From positions 1-35,180 of the forward strand of contig NZ_JABXKP010000072.1 in assembly GCF_017114985.1 (NCBI RefSeq): 35,180 nucleotides of DNA. The letters run 5' to 3'. The translations under genes and the position numbers were made by a program. The DNA comes from Nostoc sp. JL33. GTDB taxonomy: Bacteria > Cyanobacteriota > Cyanobacteriia > Cyanobacteriales > Nostocaceae. The notes beneath the pieces are model-generated. The model was given only the letters and a program-made list of their open reading frames with translations. It was not told the origin of the DNA and made no database searches. Shown here in pieces: positions 8,431-18,000 of the stretch. The first letter of the stretch is position 1. The number at the start of each line of letters is the position of its first letter.

Positions 8431-9429
8431 ATGAATCGTTCCGCCTGCCTCATCTTTAATCCAGTTGCGGGTCAGGGTGACCCAGATTTAGAACTGGCAG
8501 AAATTCGGGCAATATTAGAGCCAGATATTGACCTAGATATTTATCTGACAACTGAAAAAGTTGATGCTGACGAACTGGCATATGCAGCAGTAGCAAGGGG
8601 AGTAGATGCAATCATTGCTTCGGGGGGAGATGGCACCCTCTCAGCGGCAGCGGCGGCTGTAGTGGGTACTGGGATTCCATTTGGGATCATTTCTCGAGGA
8701 ACAGCAAACGCTTTTGCCACAGCTTTAGGAATTCCTGACACGATCGCAGCTGCATGTCAGACAATTTTACAGGAAGGAATCCGCAATGTAGACGTAGCCT
8801 ATTGCAACGATCGCCCAATGGTACTCTTAGCAGGTATTGGCTTTGAGGCTGAAACTGTAGAATTGGCAGACCGGGAAGCAAAAAATCGCTTTGGGATGAT
8901 GGCCTACGTTTTGGCAGGAATCCAGCAACTGAGAAGCTTAAAAAATTTTGATGTTGAAATTGAAACTGAAGACAAAATAATTAAAACTAGTGCCTGTGCA
9001 GTAACAGTAGCAAATGCCGCGCCTCCCACTTCCGTCTTGGCTCAGGGCCCAGCAGGTCTGATTTATGATGATGGGTTACTAGATTTAACGATTGTAGCTC
9101 CAGCTAACAGGGCAGGAGCGATCGCAGCGACATTTCATCTATTCCAAACAGCTTCTACAGGTAACGCCGCAGAACGAAATGATATTGGCTTCCTGCGAGC
9201 CAAACAATTTAAAATTACGACTAAGCCACCACAAAAGGTTGTTGTAGATGGTGAAATAGTGGGTACAACACCAGTAGAAATTAAGTGTGTTCCAGCAGGT
9301 TTGAGAATTTTTGTGCCATTAGTAGAAGAAGTTGAGCCTACGGAAAAACTAGAGGGACTCCCTAACCTGACTATTGAGATCAAAGACACAGTAGAAGAAG
9401 CAGGGGAGGGAGAGGAGGCAGATTCCTAA
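8431..9429 (+). CDS. YegS/diacylglycerol-kinase-like lipid kinase
   Basis: A 332-residue protein of the DAGK catalytic family. The N-terminal strand FNPVAGQG (9-16), the nucleotide-binding GGDGT (65-69) and GIISRGTANAFA (85-96) are all present in the normal order. The C-terminal beta-rich domain includes DDGLLDL and VVVDGE, as in YegS and BmrU-type kinases. The last 25 residues are a strongly acidic tail (EEAGEGEEADS), which is unusual. The family phosphorylates lipids such as diacylglycerol or phosphatidylglycerol at the membrane; the substrate here is unknown. The next gene starts 24 bases downstream, so the two probably form an operon. Confidence 0.85.
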   Translation: MNRSACLIFNPVAGQGDPDLELAEIRAILEPDIDLDIYLTTEKVDADELAYAAVARGVDAIIASGGDGTLSAAAAAVVGTGIPFGIISRGTANAFATALGIPDTIAAACQTILQEGIRNVDVAYCNDRPMVLLAGIGFEAETVELADREAKNRFGMMAYVLAGIQQLRSLKNFDVEIETEDKIIKTSACAVTVANAAPPTSVLAQGPAGLIYDDGLLDLTIVAPANRAGAIAATFHLFQTASTGNAAERNDIGFLRAKQFKITTKPPQKVVVDGEIVGTTPVEIKCVPAGLRIFVPLVEEVEPTEKLEGLPNLTIEIKDTVEEAGEGEEADS

Positions 9430-9453
9430 TACAAAATTCAGGAGTAGCTTGCA

Positions 9454-11016
9454 TTGAAACTTGTATCTGATCCAGCGATCGCTAACAAAATTCGTAAAAT
9501 GAATCAGCGGGTACGGTGGCAAGATCCGTTAATTGTGGAACGGGACATCGACCAAACTCGGCTGGTGTTGGAGGATGGTCAAACAGACAATTGTGAGTTC
9601 TCATTTTTAGTTGTAGGTGATAGTGGTTCCGGCAAGCACCGGGGACACAATCCCCAGCGACAGGTGGCTGAACTGATGCTGCCTCATCACAATGAATGCC
9701 GTTTTATGCTGCATACCGGGGATGTGATCTATTTAGTGGGGTCGAGTGAATACTACCAGCAGAACTTCATCGAGCCTTACCGAGAGTTTATCTTAGGCGG
9801 AGAACATCCCAAACGGATTGCCTATGATCAGATGATTTTTAAGCTGCCCATTTTACCTGTACTCGGAAATCACGATTACTATAACTTGCCGATTTTATTG
9901 AGCTTGGCATCTCTGACAACATTACCTCTTCGTCGCCTGTTGCGATCGCGGTTAGACTTAGATGTGGGCTTGCATGGTTCAGGAACGGGTGAAGCCTACG
10001 CACGCGCATTTCTGGACTATCTTCAGGCATTTCAGCTTCCAGGAGAGTTAAATGATCATTTAGATCAGTACTACACAGCCAAGACAGATACAGGTCATTG
10101 TCTTAGCTATCAACCTGGACACTTCACTCGCCTTCCGAATCGCTACTACACTTTTCGCTATGGCGGTATTGATTTCTTTGCCTTGGATTCTAATACATTT
10201 AACGATCCACCGCCCCTGCCTAAAACAAAACAAGGTAACGCCGATCGCAAAATCTTAGAAAAACGGCGTGAAGATTTAGAGCAAGAAAAGCTGGAAATCA
10301 TTGAAACCTCAGCCAAGCTTCGTCCAGAAAACCCCAGCGAAGCCGACCAATTAGACGACTTCCACGCCAAGCTGTCACAAATTGAAGAAATTATTGTTGA
10401 TATCGATAAGCAACTAGCCACGAATAAAACAACGCTGACTGATATTGAACAACTAGACTGGCTCAAGCAAAAATTAATTGAATCTTGGAATAATTCTGAA
10501 GTTCGCGGAAGGGTGATTTATTTCCATCATCCTCCCTATGTAACTGAAGCGACAAAGTGGCAACAAGGACAAACTCTGATCATTCGCGATCGCCTCCGTG
10601 CTGTGCTGGATGCGGTAGCTAAAGAAATAGGTTCCCTAACTCAGGGGCGTCCTTTGGTTGATTTGGTATTAAACGGTCACGCGCACTGCTTGGAACACCT
10701 GGAAACAATGGATACGGGACACGCTGATTCTCATATCCACTGGATTGTTTGTGGCGGTAGCGGGTTTAGTTTGCGACGCCAGCGAATTGAGGGTGCAGAT
10801 TTGATCGAGACTTTTGGAAATGAAAATAGATTAGTGGCGCGATCGCATCTCTTCATTGGTCGCAACGGTCAAGGTTTTCAGAAGCGACGACCTTATTCAG
10901 GTTTACGTATTGACGTTAAAGGCGATGGACAGCCTAAGTTTATTGTCCGTCCTTTGGTTGCCGAATGGCATCAGCGAAAATGGCATAATAGTGAACTTGA
11001 GCCACTGATTATCTAG
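9454..11016 (+). CDS. Calcineurin-like metallophosphoesterase
   Basis: A 520-residue protein. The dinuclear metal site is complete: GDSG (D56), GD at 89-90, GNHD (138-141), HH (358-359) and GHAH (408-411). Between the GNHD and HH motifs lies a long insertion, and residues about 264-335 form a charged, probable coiled-coil hairpin (KRREDLEQEKLEIIE). No signal peptide is seen, so it is likely cytoplasmic. The start is TTG 9454, chosen because AGGAG lies about nine bases upstream; ATG 9499 (residue 16) is the alternative. Following a lipid kinase by 24 bp, it may act on a related phospholipid or phosphoryl compound, but that link is inference from operon context only. Confidence 0.85.
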   Translation: MKLVSDPAIANKIRKMNQRVRWQDPLIVERDIDQTRLVLEDGQTDNCEFSFLVVGDSGSGKHRGHNPQRQVAELMLPHHNECRFMLHTGDVIYLVGSSEYYQQNFIEPYREFILGGEHPKRIAYDQMIFKLPILPVLGNHDYYNLPILLSLASLTTLPLRRLLRSRLDLDVGLHGSGTGEAYARAFLDYLQAFQLPGELNDHLDQYYTAKTDTGHCLSYQPGHFTRLPNRYYTFRYGGIDFFALDSNTFNDPPPLPKTKQGNADRKILEKRREDLEQEKLEIIETSAKLRPENPSEADQLDDFHAKLSQIEEIIVDIDKQLATNKTTLTDIEQLDWLKQKLIESWNNSEVRGRVIYFHHPPYVTEATKWQQGQTLIIRDRLRAVLDAVAKEIGSLTQGRPLVDLVLNGHAHCLEHLETMDTGHADSHIHWIVCGGSGFSLRRQRIEGADLIETFGNENRLVARSHLFIGRNGQGFQKRRPYSGLRIDVKGDGQPKFIVRPLVAEWHQRKWHNSELEPLII

Positions 11017-11052
11017 TAATATACTTCTCGAACTATTAGCCCATACATATAA

Positions 11053-11080
11053 GTAGAGACGCGATTAATCGCGTCTCTAC
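11053..11080. terminator. 28-bp perfect palindrome after the phosphoesterase gene
   Basis: Fourteen-base arms (GTAGAGACGCGATT and complement) make a perfect palindrome 37 bases past the stop codon. It is the longer form of the palindrome at 777-800. A strong hairpin, but no U-run follows, so termination is plausible rather than shown. Confidence 0.6.
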
Positions 11081-11102
11081 AAACCACCTATTTCGCCTTC
11101 TT

Positions 11103-11240
11103 ATATCATGTCAGCTTGATTGCTTATTAAACCCGAAGAACCCCACCCCGCCAAAGCTGTGCTTTGTCTCCCCTCCCCGCAGGCGGGGAGGGGTTGGGGG
11201 TGGGGTTCTTTTATTATGGGTAATTTGGCGGACATGATAT
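11103..11240. mobile_element. MITE/foldback-like element, 138 bp
   Basis: Ten-base perfect terminal inverted repeats ATATCATGTC (11103-11112) and GACATGATAT (11231-11240) enclose a second inverted repeat, GAACCCCACCCC against GGGTGGGGTTC. Inside that is a third GC-rich hairpin, CCCCTCCCCGC against GCGGGGAGGGG. The transcript would fold into one long hairpin. It lies just past the 3' end of the minus-strand gene at 11278 and could also stop its transcription. No coding capacity. Confidence 0.65.
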
Positions 11241-11277
11241 TACGTGTAATTGCACCCACCAAAATGATCGCTGTTAA

Positions 11278-11685
11278 TTAAATTATTCCTGGGCCTCTAC
11301 CGCGACTGTCACCCTTTTCTGTTAACTTGCCTTCCTCGTCCTGATTAACTTCTCCGAGTTCTTCAACACGTTGTGCCTTCTCTTCTGCTGCTTGTTTGCG
11401 TGCATCACCCGGTTCTTCGTAATACATTTCCGGTTCTACAGCATAGTTATTCAACAAACCTTCTTTGTCCACAGTATAGCCGTCAGTAGTGCGTATACTA
11501 CCTGGATCGGTTTGGTCATCCGTAGGTGCATCTGCCTCCCTTTCTTCTGTAGGGATTGTTTTGTACAGATTTCCCTCTCTTTCCATTCTAGCAGCTGTTT
11601 CAGCTGGGATAATACCGCGATCGTATGTATCTGTTTCAGTTCGATCGGATGAATCTATATCTCTATTAACTGGTTCATTAGCCAT
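11278..11685 (-). CDS. Acidic, probably disordered hypothetical protein
   Basis: A 135-residue, very hydrophilic protein, rich in Glu, Asp, Arg and Thr, with almost no hydrophobic core. No signal peptide or membrane segment. It has a Tyr-rich centre (NNYAVEPEMYYEEPGD) and a Gly-rich end (RGRGPGII). A GAGG ribosome-binding site lies in front of ATG 11685. I do not recognise a named family. The composition and the neighbours (BON, CAAD and glycine-rich stress proteins on the same strand) suggest a desiccation- or stress-type hydrophilin, but this is inference. Confidence 0.7.
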   Translation of the reverse strand: MANEPVNRDIDSSDRTETDTYDRGIIPAETAARMEREGNLYKTIPTEEREADAPTDDQTDPGSIRTTDGYTVDKEGLLNNYAVEPEMYYEEPGDARKQAAEEKAQRVEELGEVNQDEEGKLTEKGDSRGRGPGII

Positions 11686-11941
11686 AATTTATGTCCTCGT
11701 TAAAGAATGTATTAAATAACTTCAAAAACTAGATTAGGCTTTTTTTCATCTTGGAGCAACTATCTTGAGAAGTGATCTAAAATTAAATATAATGTTGTCT
11801 CCTCTATCTTTTGATGTATCCAAAAGACTAATCTAACGTCTGATCAAATACTTATAATTGACGTTCATTCAGTAAAACAAGGGTTTCATCCGAAGGCTGA
11901 CACTGACACTGTTTCACTTTTAAAATTGTACAAATACGTTG

Positions 11942-11970
11942 GTAGGGGCACAGCATTGCTGTGCCCCTAC
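11942..11970. repeat. 29-bp palindromic dispersed repeat
   Basis: Arms GTAGGGGCACAGCA and its complement (14 bp perfect) flank a single T. This lies in the 379-base gap between the acidic protein and the CAAD gene, where nothing else recognisable was found. It is downstream of the CAAD gene on the minus strand and may terminate it. Confidence 0.75.
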
Positions 11971-12064
11971 GACAAATCTATATTTATCAGGGTTTCTGTA
12001 AAAAGCCCCTTGTTAAAGGTAGCCAAACTTCCAACACTGTGTACCAATTTAATGGTTTAGGAAT

Positions 12065-12499
12065 TTATTCCCCCAGTAATTGATTTTTCAGTGATTGAAT
12101 TTCATCGCCTAATTCTTGCCGAGTAGAAGCATTCAGTAGATAACGGAAAATAAACCAACTGGCGTAACTAATTCCAACTAACTCAAAGAGCGGTGATAGT
12201 AGGGGAATATGATTGATTGCATCCAGTACTGCTAATACTACCTTAGCTGTAACAATCGCCGCCAAAATTAAACCAACGGTGATTAAAGGCTGCTTATAGT
12301 CCCTAAAAAAGCGACTTAAGTATTCGGGCAGTTGCTCCAAAAATTGAGTAATTTGTCTGCTAATTTGCTGCCATTGAGATTCAGGTTCAGGTGCTGGTGA
12401 TAACCTTGGCAAGTTTGTAGTATCTCTACCTTCAAGTGCTAGCGTACCTTGTGATAAGGAAGCATTGACGGATTCATTTTGCTGTTGTTCGGTTTCCAT
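12065..12499 (-). CDS. CAAD-domain membrane protein
   Basis: A 144-residue protein. The N-terminal 45 residues are polar and Gln/Glu-rich. They are followed by an amphipathic segment (LPEYLSRFFRDYKQPL) and two membrane spans at about 72-93 and 100-121, then a charged C-terminal helix. This is the CAAD domain, first described as an appendage on cyanobacterial aminoacyl-tRNA synthetases and related to thylakoid CURT1 proteins. The stand-alone form is expected in the thylakoid membrane with both ends on one side, where CURT1 relatives curve membranes. No synthetase domain is attached here. Confidence 0.85.
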   Translation of the reverse strand: METEQQQNESVNASLSQGTLALEGRDTTNLPRLSPAPEPESQWQQISRQITQFLEQLPEYLSRFFRDYKQPLITVGLILAAIVTAKVVLAVLDAINHIPLLSPLFELVGISYASWFIFRYLLNASTRQELGDEIQSLKNQLLGE

Positions 12500-12586
12500 A
12501 ATTTTTATTTTCGCTGACTACAAAGAACTTGTATAACTCAACTGAGCATCAATAAATATAATTATTAAGGTCGTCAGTTGTCAATT

Positions 12587-12622
12587 CTTATTGGTCAGTA
12601 ATAAGTATAACTGACCAATAAG
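12587..12622. terminator. 13-bp stem-loop between BON and CAAD genes
   Basis: Arms CTTATTGGTCAGT and ACTGACCAATAAG are perfect complements around a 10-base AT-rich loop. It lies downstream of the BON gene and upstream of the CAAD gene on the minus strand. There is no T-run, so it may be a processing or attenuation site rather than a simple terminator. Confidence 0.5.
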
Positions 12623-12687
12623 ATTGAGCAGGGGGCATCTTAATTTATTTCTGCCTATCTACTCACTTGGATTTGTTGTTAGCTGCC

Positions 12688-13149
12688 TTATGGTTTTGCT
12701 GCGGCAACAGTTGCTTTAAGAACTACACTTTTGACACCTTTAATTTGTTTAGCTAAAGGTTCAATTTTAGCCAACTCCTTTTGATTGCTCACAGTTCCTG
12801 CAACAGTTACAGTCCCATTGTCTGCGGCCTCAACTGTTAGTTGACTCTTGGGTATGTTAACCTCCAACTTGGAGCGAACTTCACTTGCTAAATCACCTTT
12901 GGCTCGTTGTGTATCGCCACCAGTGGTATTATTGCGCTGTTCACGGGCGCGAATATCAGAATTAGCTTGGTTTCTGCGAACTTGACTTTGTGCGTCTTGT
13001 TGAGAAGCTTGTGTTGTTTTTGCGGTCGGTGCTTGCGGAGCTTCGCTAGGATTATTGGGTGCAGATTCACTTGTTTTAGAAGCGTTATCACAAGCAGCAA
13101 CACCAAAAACTAAAAGGCCACTAATTAAGAAAGGAGTTAGCTTTTGCAT
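12688..13149 (-). CDS. BON-domain lipoprotein
   Basis: I start this gene at ATG 13149, which gives a clean lipoprotein signal (MQKLTPFLISGLLVFGVAAC) with lipobox GVAAC. The longer frame from 13284 adds 45 polar residues that would bury the signal. The mature protein (about 135 residues) has a Ser/Pro/Thr/Gln-rich linker, then one BON domain from about residue 85 (LASEVRSKLEV ... GTVTVAGTV ... KGVKSVV). BON domains bind membranes or phospholipids and occur in envelope-stress proteins such as OsmY. It is probably anchored in the periplasm. The gene lies 146 bases after the glycine-rich stress gene on the same strand and may share its transcript. Confidence 0.8.
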   Translation of the reverse strand: MQKLTPFLISGLLVFGVAACDNASKTSESAPNNPSEAPQAPTAKTTQASQQDAQSQVRRNQANSDIRAREQRNNTTGGDTQRAKGDLASEVRSKLEVNIPKSQLTVEAADNGTVTVAGTVSNQKELAKIEPLAKQIKGVKSVVLKATVAAAKP

Positions 13150-13294
13150 ATATTGAATCAATTCGGAATCGGAAAGTGAAATTTGTTGATATTTACGGCA
13201 GAAGTGAGAAGCAAGTTCTTTTGCCAGGAGCAAAGTTTTCAAATTCTTGCTCCTGCAATTTTGGGGAATTAGTCTGAGTGACAACTACCTTAGC

Positions 13295-14632
13295 TTAGAG
13301 TGTTTCATCACGACGGTCAACAATGACTACGGCAGGATCGTCTCTATGAAGCTCTGTTGAGTAATTGGGGCGATCGCTATTTGTAACTGGTGTGCTGCGA
13401 TCCGTTGCTCTGTTTGAACCTAGTGGATGTGCGCCTAGATCAGTGGCATCATAGATAGCAAATTCTTCAATACCTCGACGTTTGAGAATAGCTTCAGCTT
13501 GGCGGATTTCAGCTTCCGTACCATCGATAATTACTAAGTAGTCGCCTTTTTTGAAGCGATCGCCATAAACTCGCGCCTTATCTTCAGGAATTCCCAAGCC
13601 AACGAGTCCGCCAACAATACTCCCAGCTGCTGCACCGAGCGCACCCCCAGCTGCTGTTGTCGCTAAGGCTGTTGCTACTGCGCCACCTGCAATCACAGGC
13701 CCGACTCCAGGAATCGCTAAAGTCCCCAGACCAACTAATAAGCCGGTCAAGCCGCCTAGAACACCGCCTGTGGCTGCTCCAGTTTTTACGCCATCGTCTG
13801 CTTTATTACCTGTACCGACGCTTTTATCTACATCTACACCAGCGATCCCTTGACCGTTTGTATCTTTGGCAATGATGGAGATTGTACTTAAGGGAAAACC
13901 CGCATCTCGTAATTCTGTAAGTGCTGCTTCTGCATCTCGACGATGAGAAAATACCCCAATTGCGCGTCTAGCAACACCGCTATCAGCCACAGTACCAGTT
14001 GCGACATAATCAGTGCCAGTCGCAACGGGAGCCACATAACCAGTACCAGTCGCAACTGGAGCTACATAACCAGTGGTTGCATTTGTAGCATCTGGGTTGT
14101 CGTAAATGCCAAACTCTTCCACACCCTGACGATTTAAAATTTCTTCTGCTCTAGCGATTTCTGTATCTGTGCCATCGATGATCACTAAATAGTGCCCTCG
14201 TTTTACGCGTTCGTCGTAAACTCTGGCTCGTTCTTCGGGAATTCCTAAACCAACCAATGCGCCAAGCAAACTACCAGCTACTGCACCAATACCAGCTCCA
14301 GCAAGAGTGGTAGCTAAGGTTGTCGCTGCGGCTCCAGCCAGCATGATTGGCCCGATTCCCGGAATTGCCAAAGTGCCAAGACCGACTAATAAGCCAGTCA
14401 ATCCGCCCAAAGCACCACCTGTAGCTGCTCCGACTCTAGCGCCATCGTCAGATTTATCACCGACGCGATCGCGCACATCAGCCCCAGCAATATCATCTTT
14501 GTCTCCATCCTCCGTAATTACAGAGACTCTGTTCATGTCAAAGCCGACATTTTTTAATTCATGTAGGGCATGTTCAACATCTCGACGATTAGAAAATACA
14601 CCAACACCACGTTTATGTACACCTACAACCAT
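13295..14632 (-). CDS. Duplicated glycine-rich general stress protein (YflT / DUF1269-like)
   Basis: A 445-residue protein made of two copies of one module: residues about 8-178 and 222-395. Each copy has an N-terminal GVFS(N/H)RRD...AL.EL segment as in general stress protein 17M (YflT). This is followed by a Gly/Ala-rich hydrophobic span (GGLTGLLVGLGTLAIPG) like the glycine-zipper part of DUF1269 proteins, then an alpha/beta tail ending EEF.IYD. The linker holds the direct repeat GYVAPVATGT twice (188-207). The glycine zippers suggest membrane insertion. GAGGAG lies in front of ATG 14632, a strong site. It is the first gene of the minus-strand stress-like group and diverges from the 1038-residue membrane protein. 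Confidence 0.8.
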   Translation of the reverse strand: MVVGVHKRGVGVFSNRRDVEHALHELKNVGFDMNRVSVITEDGDKDDIAGADVRDRVGDKSDDGARVGAATGGALGGLTGLLVGLGTLAIPGIGPIMLAGAAATTLATTLAGAGIGAVAGSLLGALVGLGIPEERARVYDERVKRGHYLVIIDGTDTEIARAEEILNRQGVEEFGIYDNPDATNATTGYVAPVATGTGYVAPVATGTDYVATGTVADSGVARRAIGVFSHRRDAEAALTELRDAGFPLSTISIIAKDTNGQGIAGVDVDKSVGTGNKADDGVKTGAATGGVLGGLTGLLVGLGTLAIPGVGPVIAGGAVATALATTAAGGALGAAAGSIVGGLVGLGIPEDKARVYGDRFKKGDYLVIIDGTEAEIRQAEAILKRRGIEEFAIYDATDLGAHPLGSNRATDRSTPVTNSDRPNYSTELHRDDPAVVIVDRRDETL

Positions 14633-15031
14633 TATCTTTTCTCCTCAACAAAAATCAATTAGTCACTATATTTATAGCTCGTCATAACTCCCATTTAGAC
14701 ATATTTCCGTTTATTTTTCATCAATCGTTCGGAAGAAGTTTTTTCTCTATCATTAGACATAGGTTTTTTTATCTAAAGGAAAATTATTAAAAAATCTGAA
14801 GGAATTATTAAATAAATTAGGGGTTTATAAAAATTTAGATAATAACTATTTTGTTTATCAAACTTTTGTTTAACAAATAACATAATCTTATTTATTTGTT
14901 TTTGTAAAATACGACTTTTGGTAAACAAAGTTATTACTTAAGAAAGTGTCAGGCTATCTCACTGATAATTAAACTGAAAAGTAAGCCATTTTATCAATGG
15001 ATATTTAATTGAGTACAAGAGAGAAAATCTT
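14633..15031. promoter_or_regulatory. AT-rich divergent promoter region
   Basis: About 400 bases of very AT-rich sequence lie between two divergent genes, so both promoters should be here. The near-repeat ATTTAGACATA/ATTAGACATA occurs at about 14693 and 14752. Two TTTGTTTA(T/A)CAAA-like inverted motifs lie near 14852-14877 and could be operator sites. No RNA gene was recognised. Confidence 0.4.
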
Positions 15032-18000
15032 ATGTTTCAAGGTCTTTTAACTATTTGGGGATGGAACTGGCCGCCTTTTGGATTAGCGCCGATAACTTTA
15101 GCTCAGGAAGTACTAACTCCAGAAGAAGCATCAGTTCTTTTTTCCGGCCCTAAATTCTTGGTAGCATTGCTGGCTGGGGTTTTGATGGCATTTGCCTTTC
15201 AATTGTTATTGACAAACCTTTCAGTAGCAGTCGGAATTACATCTTGGGAAATTGACTCAGATTCTGATGATGAAAGTTTGGGTAGTAATATTCGTGAAGT
15301 TCAAGCCAAAGTTGGTGCTTGGGCGTTGATAACCGCTAGCATTGCATTATTTAGTGCTTGTTTTCTTGCGGTAAAACTTAGCTTAATCGAAAGTGAATCT
15401 CTAGGTGCAATTATCGGTGTAGTCATCTGGTCTACCTATTTCTCACTAGTAATTTGGTTGGGTTCATCGGCGGTAGGTTCTTTAATTGGTTCTATCGCTA
15501 ATACTGTAACTTCTGGTTTTCAAGCTCTGATCGGTACAGCAACTGCTGGTATCGGTGCTAATACTGCGAAAAAACAGTTAGTTTCTACTGCTGAAGATAT
15601 TACAGCCGCAGTCCGGCGGGAATTAACTTCAGGTTTTGATCCTGAAGGTATTAGAAATACGCTCCAAAGTTCCTTAGGTTCTCTGCAATTACCAAAGCTG
15701 GATATCAAAGAAATTCGTAATCAATTTGACCAGCTTCTTAAAGATACAGATTTGCAATCTGTTGCTAACAGCGACCTATTGCAAAACATTAACCGCCAAA
15801 CATTTGTTGATTTAGTCAGCAGTCGCACAGATTTATCTCAAGAAGATATCAATCGCATTTCTGACCAATTTCAAGGCGCTTGGGAACAAGCTTTGAATCG
15901 CCAAAATCCCACAGAACAAGTAATTAATATACTCAAGTCTGCTACTCCTGAAGAACTGAATTCAGACCAATTAGGTGAACGGCTTCAACAACTGGTTACA
16001 GTCGGAGGTGGTAATGGCAATGGTCTGATTAAACAAGCTATTCAATATGGGTTGAGCGCGGCTGCACCAGCAGTGCTTGGTGGCGTAAATCTTTCCAATA
16101 TCGATGTGAACAAAATTATAACTCAGTTGCAAAAGCTGAAAGAAAAAGTTCAAGATGTCGATGTCGAGCAAATCACAGAACAATTCCAAAAGTTCAGAAA
16201 GGAAGCAACTAAGGAAGTATCTGCAAAATTACCAATATCACTCGAAAACACGATTAAGGCAGATGTAGAAGAATACATATTGAATTCATTTCCTTGGCAC
16301 TTTAACCGAATTACGCTAGTAGATGAATTTAAAGAAGTCATCTATGACGTAAATGCAGATCCGGCAACTGTGAGACGAGAGTTGGAAGAACTCAATCAAG
16401 AATATTTTAGCACCTTGTTAGAGCAACGGGGTGATATTAGTGAAGCCAGGGTGAAAGAAATCGCCGCACAAATGGAAAGCGATCGCCTGGAAGTTTTAGA
16501 AACTGTTAAACAGGCTCAAGCAGAAGAAAAAGGGCAAGATTTCCGCAGCCGCATCGAAGATTATCTGCGTTCGACGGGGAAAGATGAACTCAATCCTGAA
16601 GGTATTGAACGGGACTTTGGTAAGTTGCTGGAAGATCCAGAAGCTGGTTTTGAAGATTTAACTAGCCGCTTCGGGCAATTTGACCGCGATACTTTTGTAC
16701 AATTGCTTCAACAGCGTCAAGATATCAGCGAAGAGGAAGCTAATAATATTGTTAGTCAACTCGAACGCAACCGCGATAATGTCTTGAATCGTGCTAGAGA
16801 ATTGCAAGAACAAGCAAAAGCGAAAGCTGATGAACTGCGTCAAAGAGTTGAAGATTATCTGCGGAATACTAACAAAGACGAACTAAATCCCGAAGCAATC
16901 AAACGCGAGTTTGGAGTTTTATTAGACGATCCGCAAGCTGGAATTAGCCTTTTGCAATCGCGCCTATCGCAATTTGACCGCGATACACTGGTACAATTGC
17001 TCAGTCAGCGTGAAGATTTGAGCGAAGAACAGGTAAACCAAACTCTCGATCAGCTTGAAGCAGTCCGAGATAATATTTTGCAAGTACCGCAACAGGCGAA
17101 AGAACAGTATGAAAACACTACAAAAGCGATCGCTGAATATCTCCGCAATACCAACCTAGAAGAACTTGATCCCGAAGGTATCAGAAACGATTTGGAAAAA
17201 TTACTCAATGATCCCAAAGCCGGAGCATTAGCATTGCGCGATCGCTTGTCTCACGTTGATCGAGAAACTTTGGTTAAACTGGTGAGTCAGCGAGGAGACT
17301 TGAGCCAAGAGCAGGTTAATCAGATCATCGATCGCGCCCAAGATGCAATTGGTGATATTGTCAGAGCGCCACGACGTTTAGCCAAGCGTAGTGCTCAACA
17401 AGCTTTAGATTTTGAAGCCACTCTTGAACAATACCTGCGTAATACTAATAAAGACGAACTAAATCCCGAAGGAATCAAACGCGATTTGCAATTGCTGCTG
17501 TCTTCTCCCCGCGCTGGAATTGGGAATTTAAGCGATCGCGCCTCCAAATTTGACCGTTCGACAATTGTGGCGCTGTTATCTCAACGCGAAGATATCTCAG
17601 AAGAGGAAGCTAACCGGATTGTCGATCAAATTGAGTCGGTTCGCACCTCGATTGTTGAACAATTCCAGCAGATTCAGCAAAATGTGCAATCAGTGCTGGA
17701 TGGAGTTTTTGGCAAAGTTCGCAACTATCTAAATTCCCTGGATCGTTCGGAACTCAACTATGAAGGGATTAAGCAAGACTTTGGGAAAGTCTTCGACGAT
17801 CCCCAAGCTGGATTTGAAGCATTGCGCGATCGCCTCAGTCAATTTGATCGTGACACCCTAGTTGCTGTGATCAGTTCTCGTGAGGATATTTCTCAGGAGG
17901 ACGCTAACCGAATCATCGACCAAATAGAAGCGGCGCGGGATGGCGTACTGCAACGAGCCGAACGCATTCAGCAAGAAACCCAAAAACGCCTAAAAGCGAT

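Noticed and set aside
10158..10466. 102-codon frame antisense to the phosphoesterase gene
   Set aside because: It overlaps conserved coding sequence of the other strand and has a Ser-rich composition typical of an antisense shadow.
13150..13284. 45-residue N-terminal extension of the BON protein
   Set aside because: It would place the lipoprotein signal in the middle of the protein; ATG 13149 gives a proper signal and lipobox.
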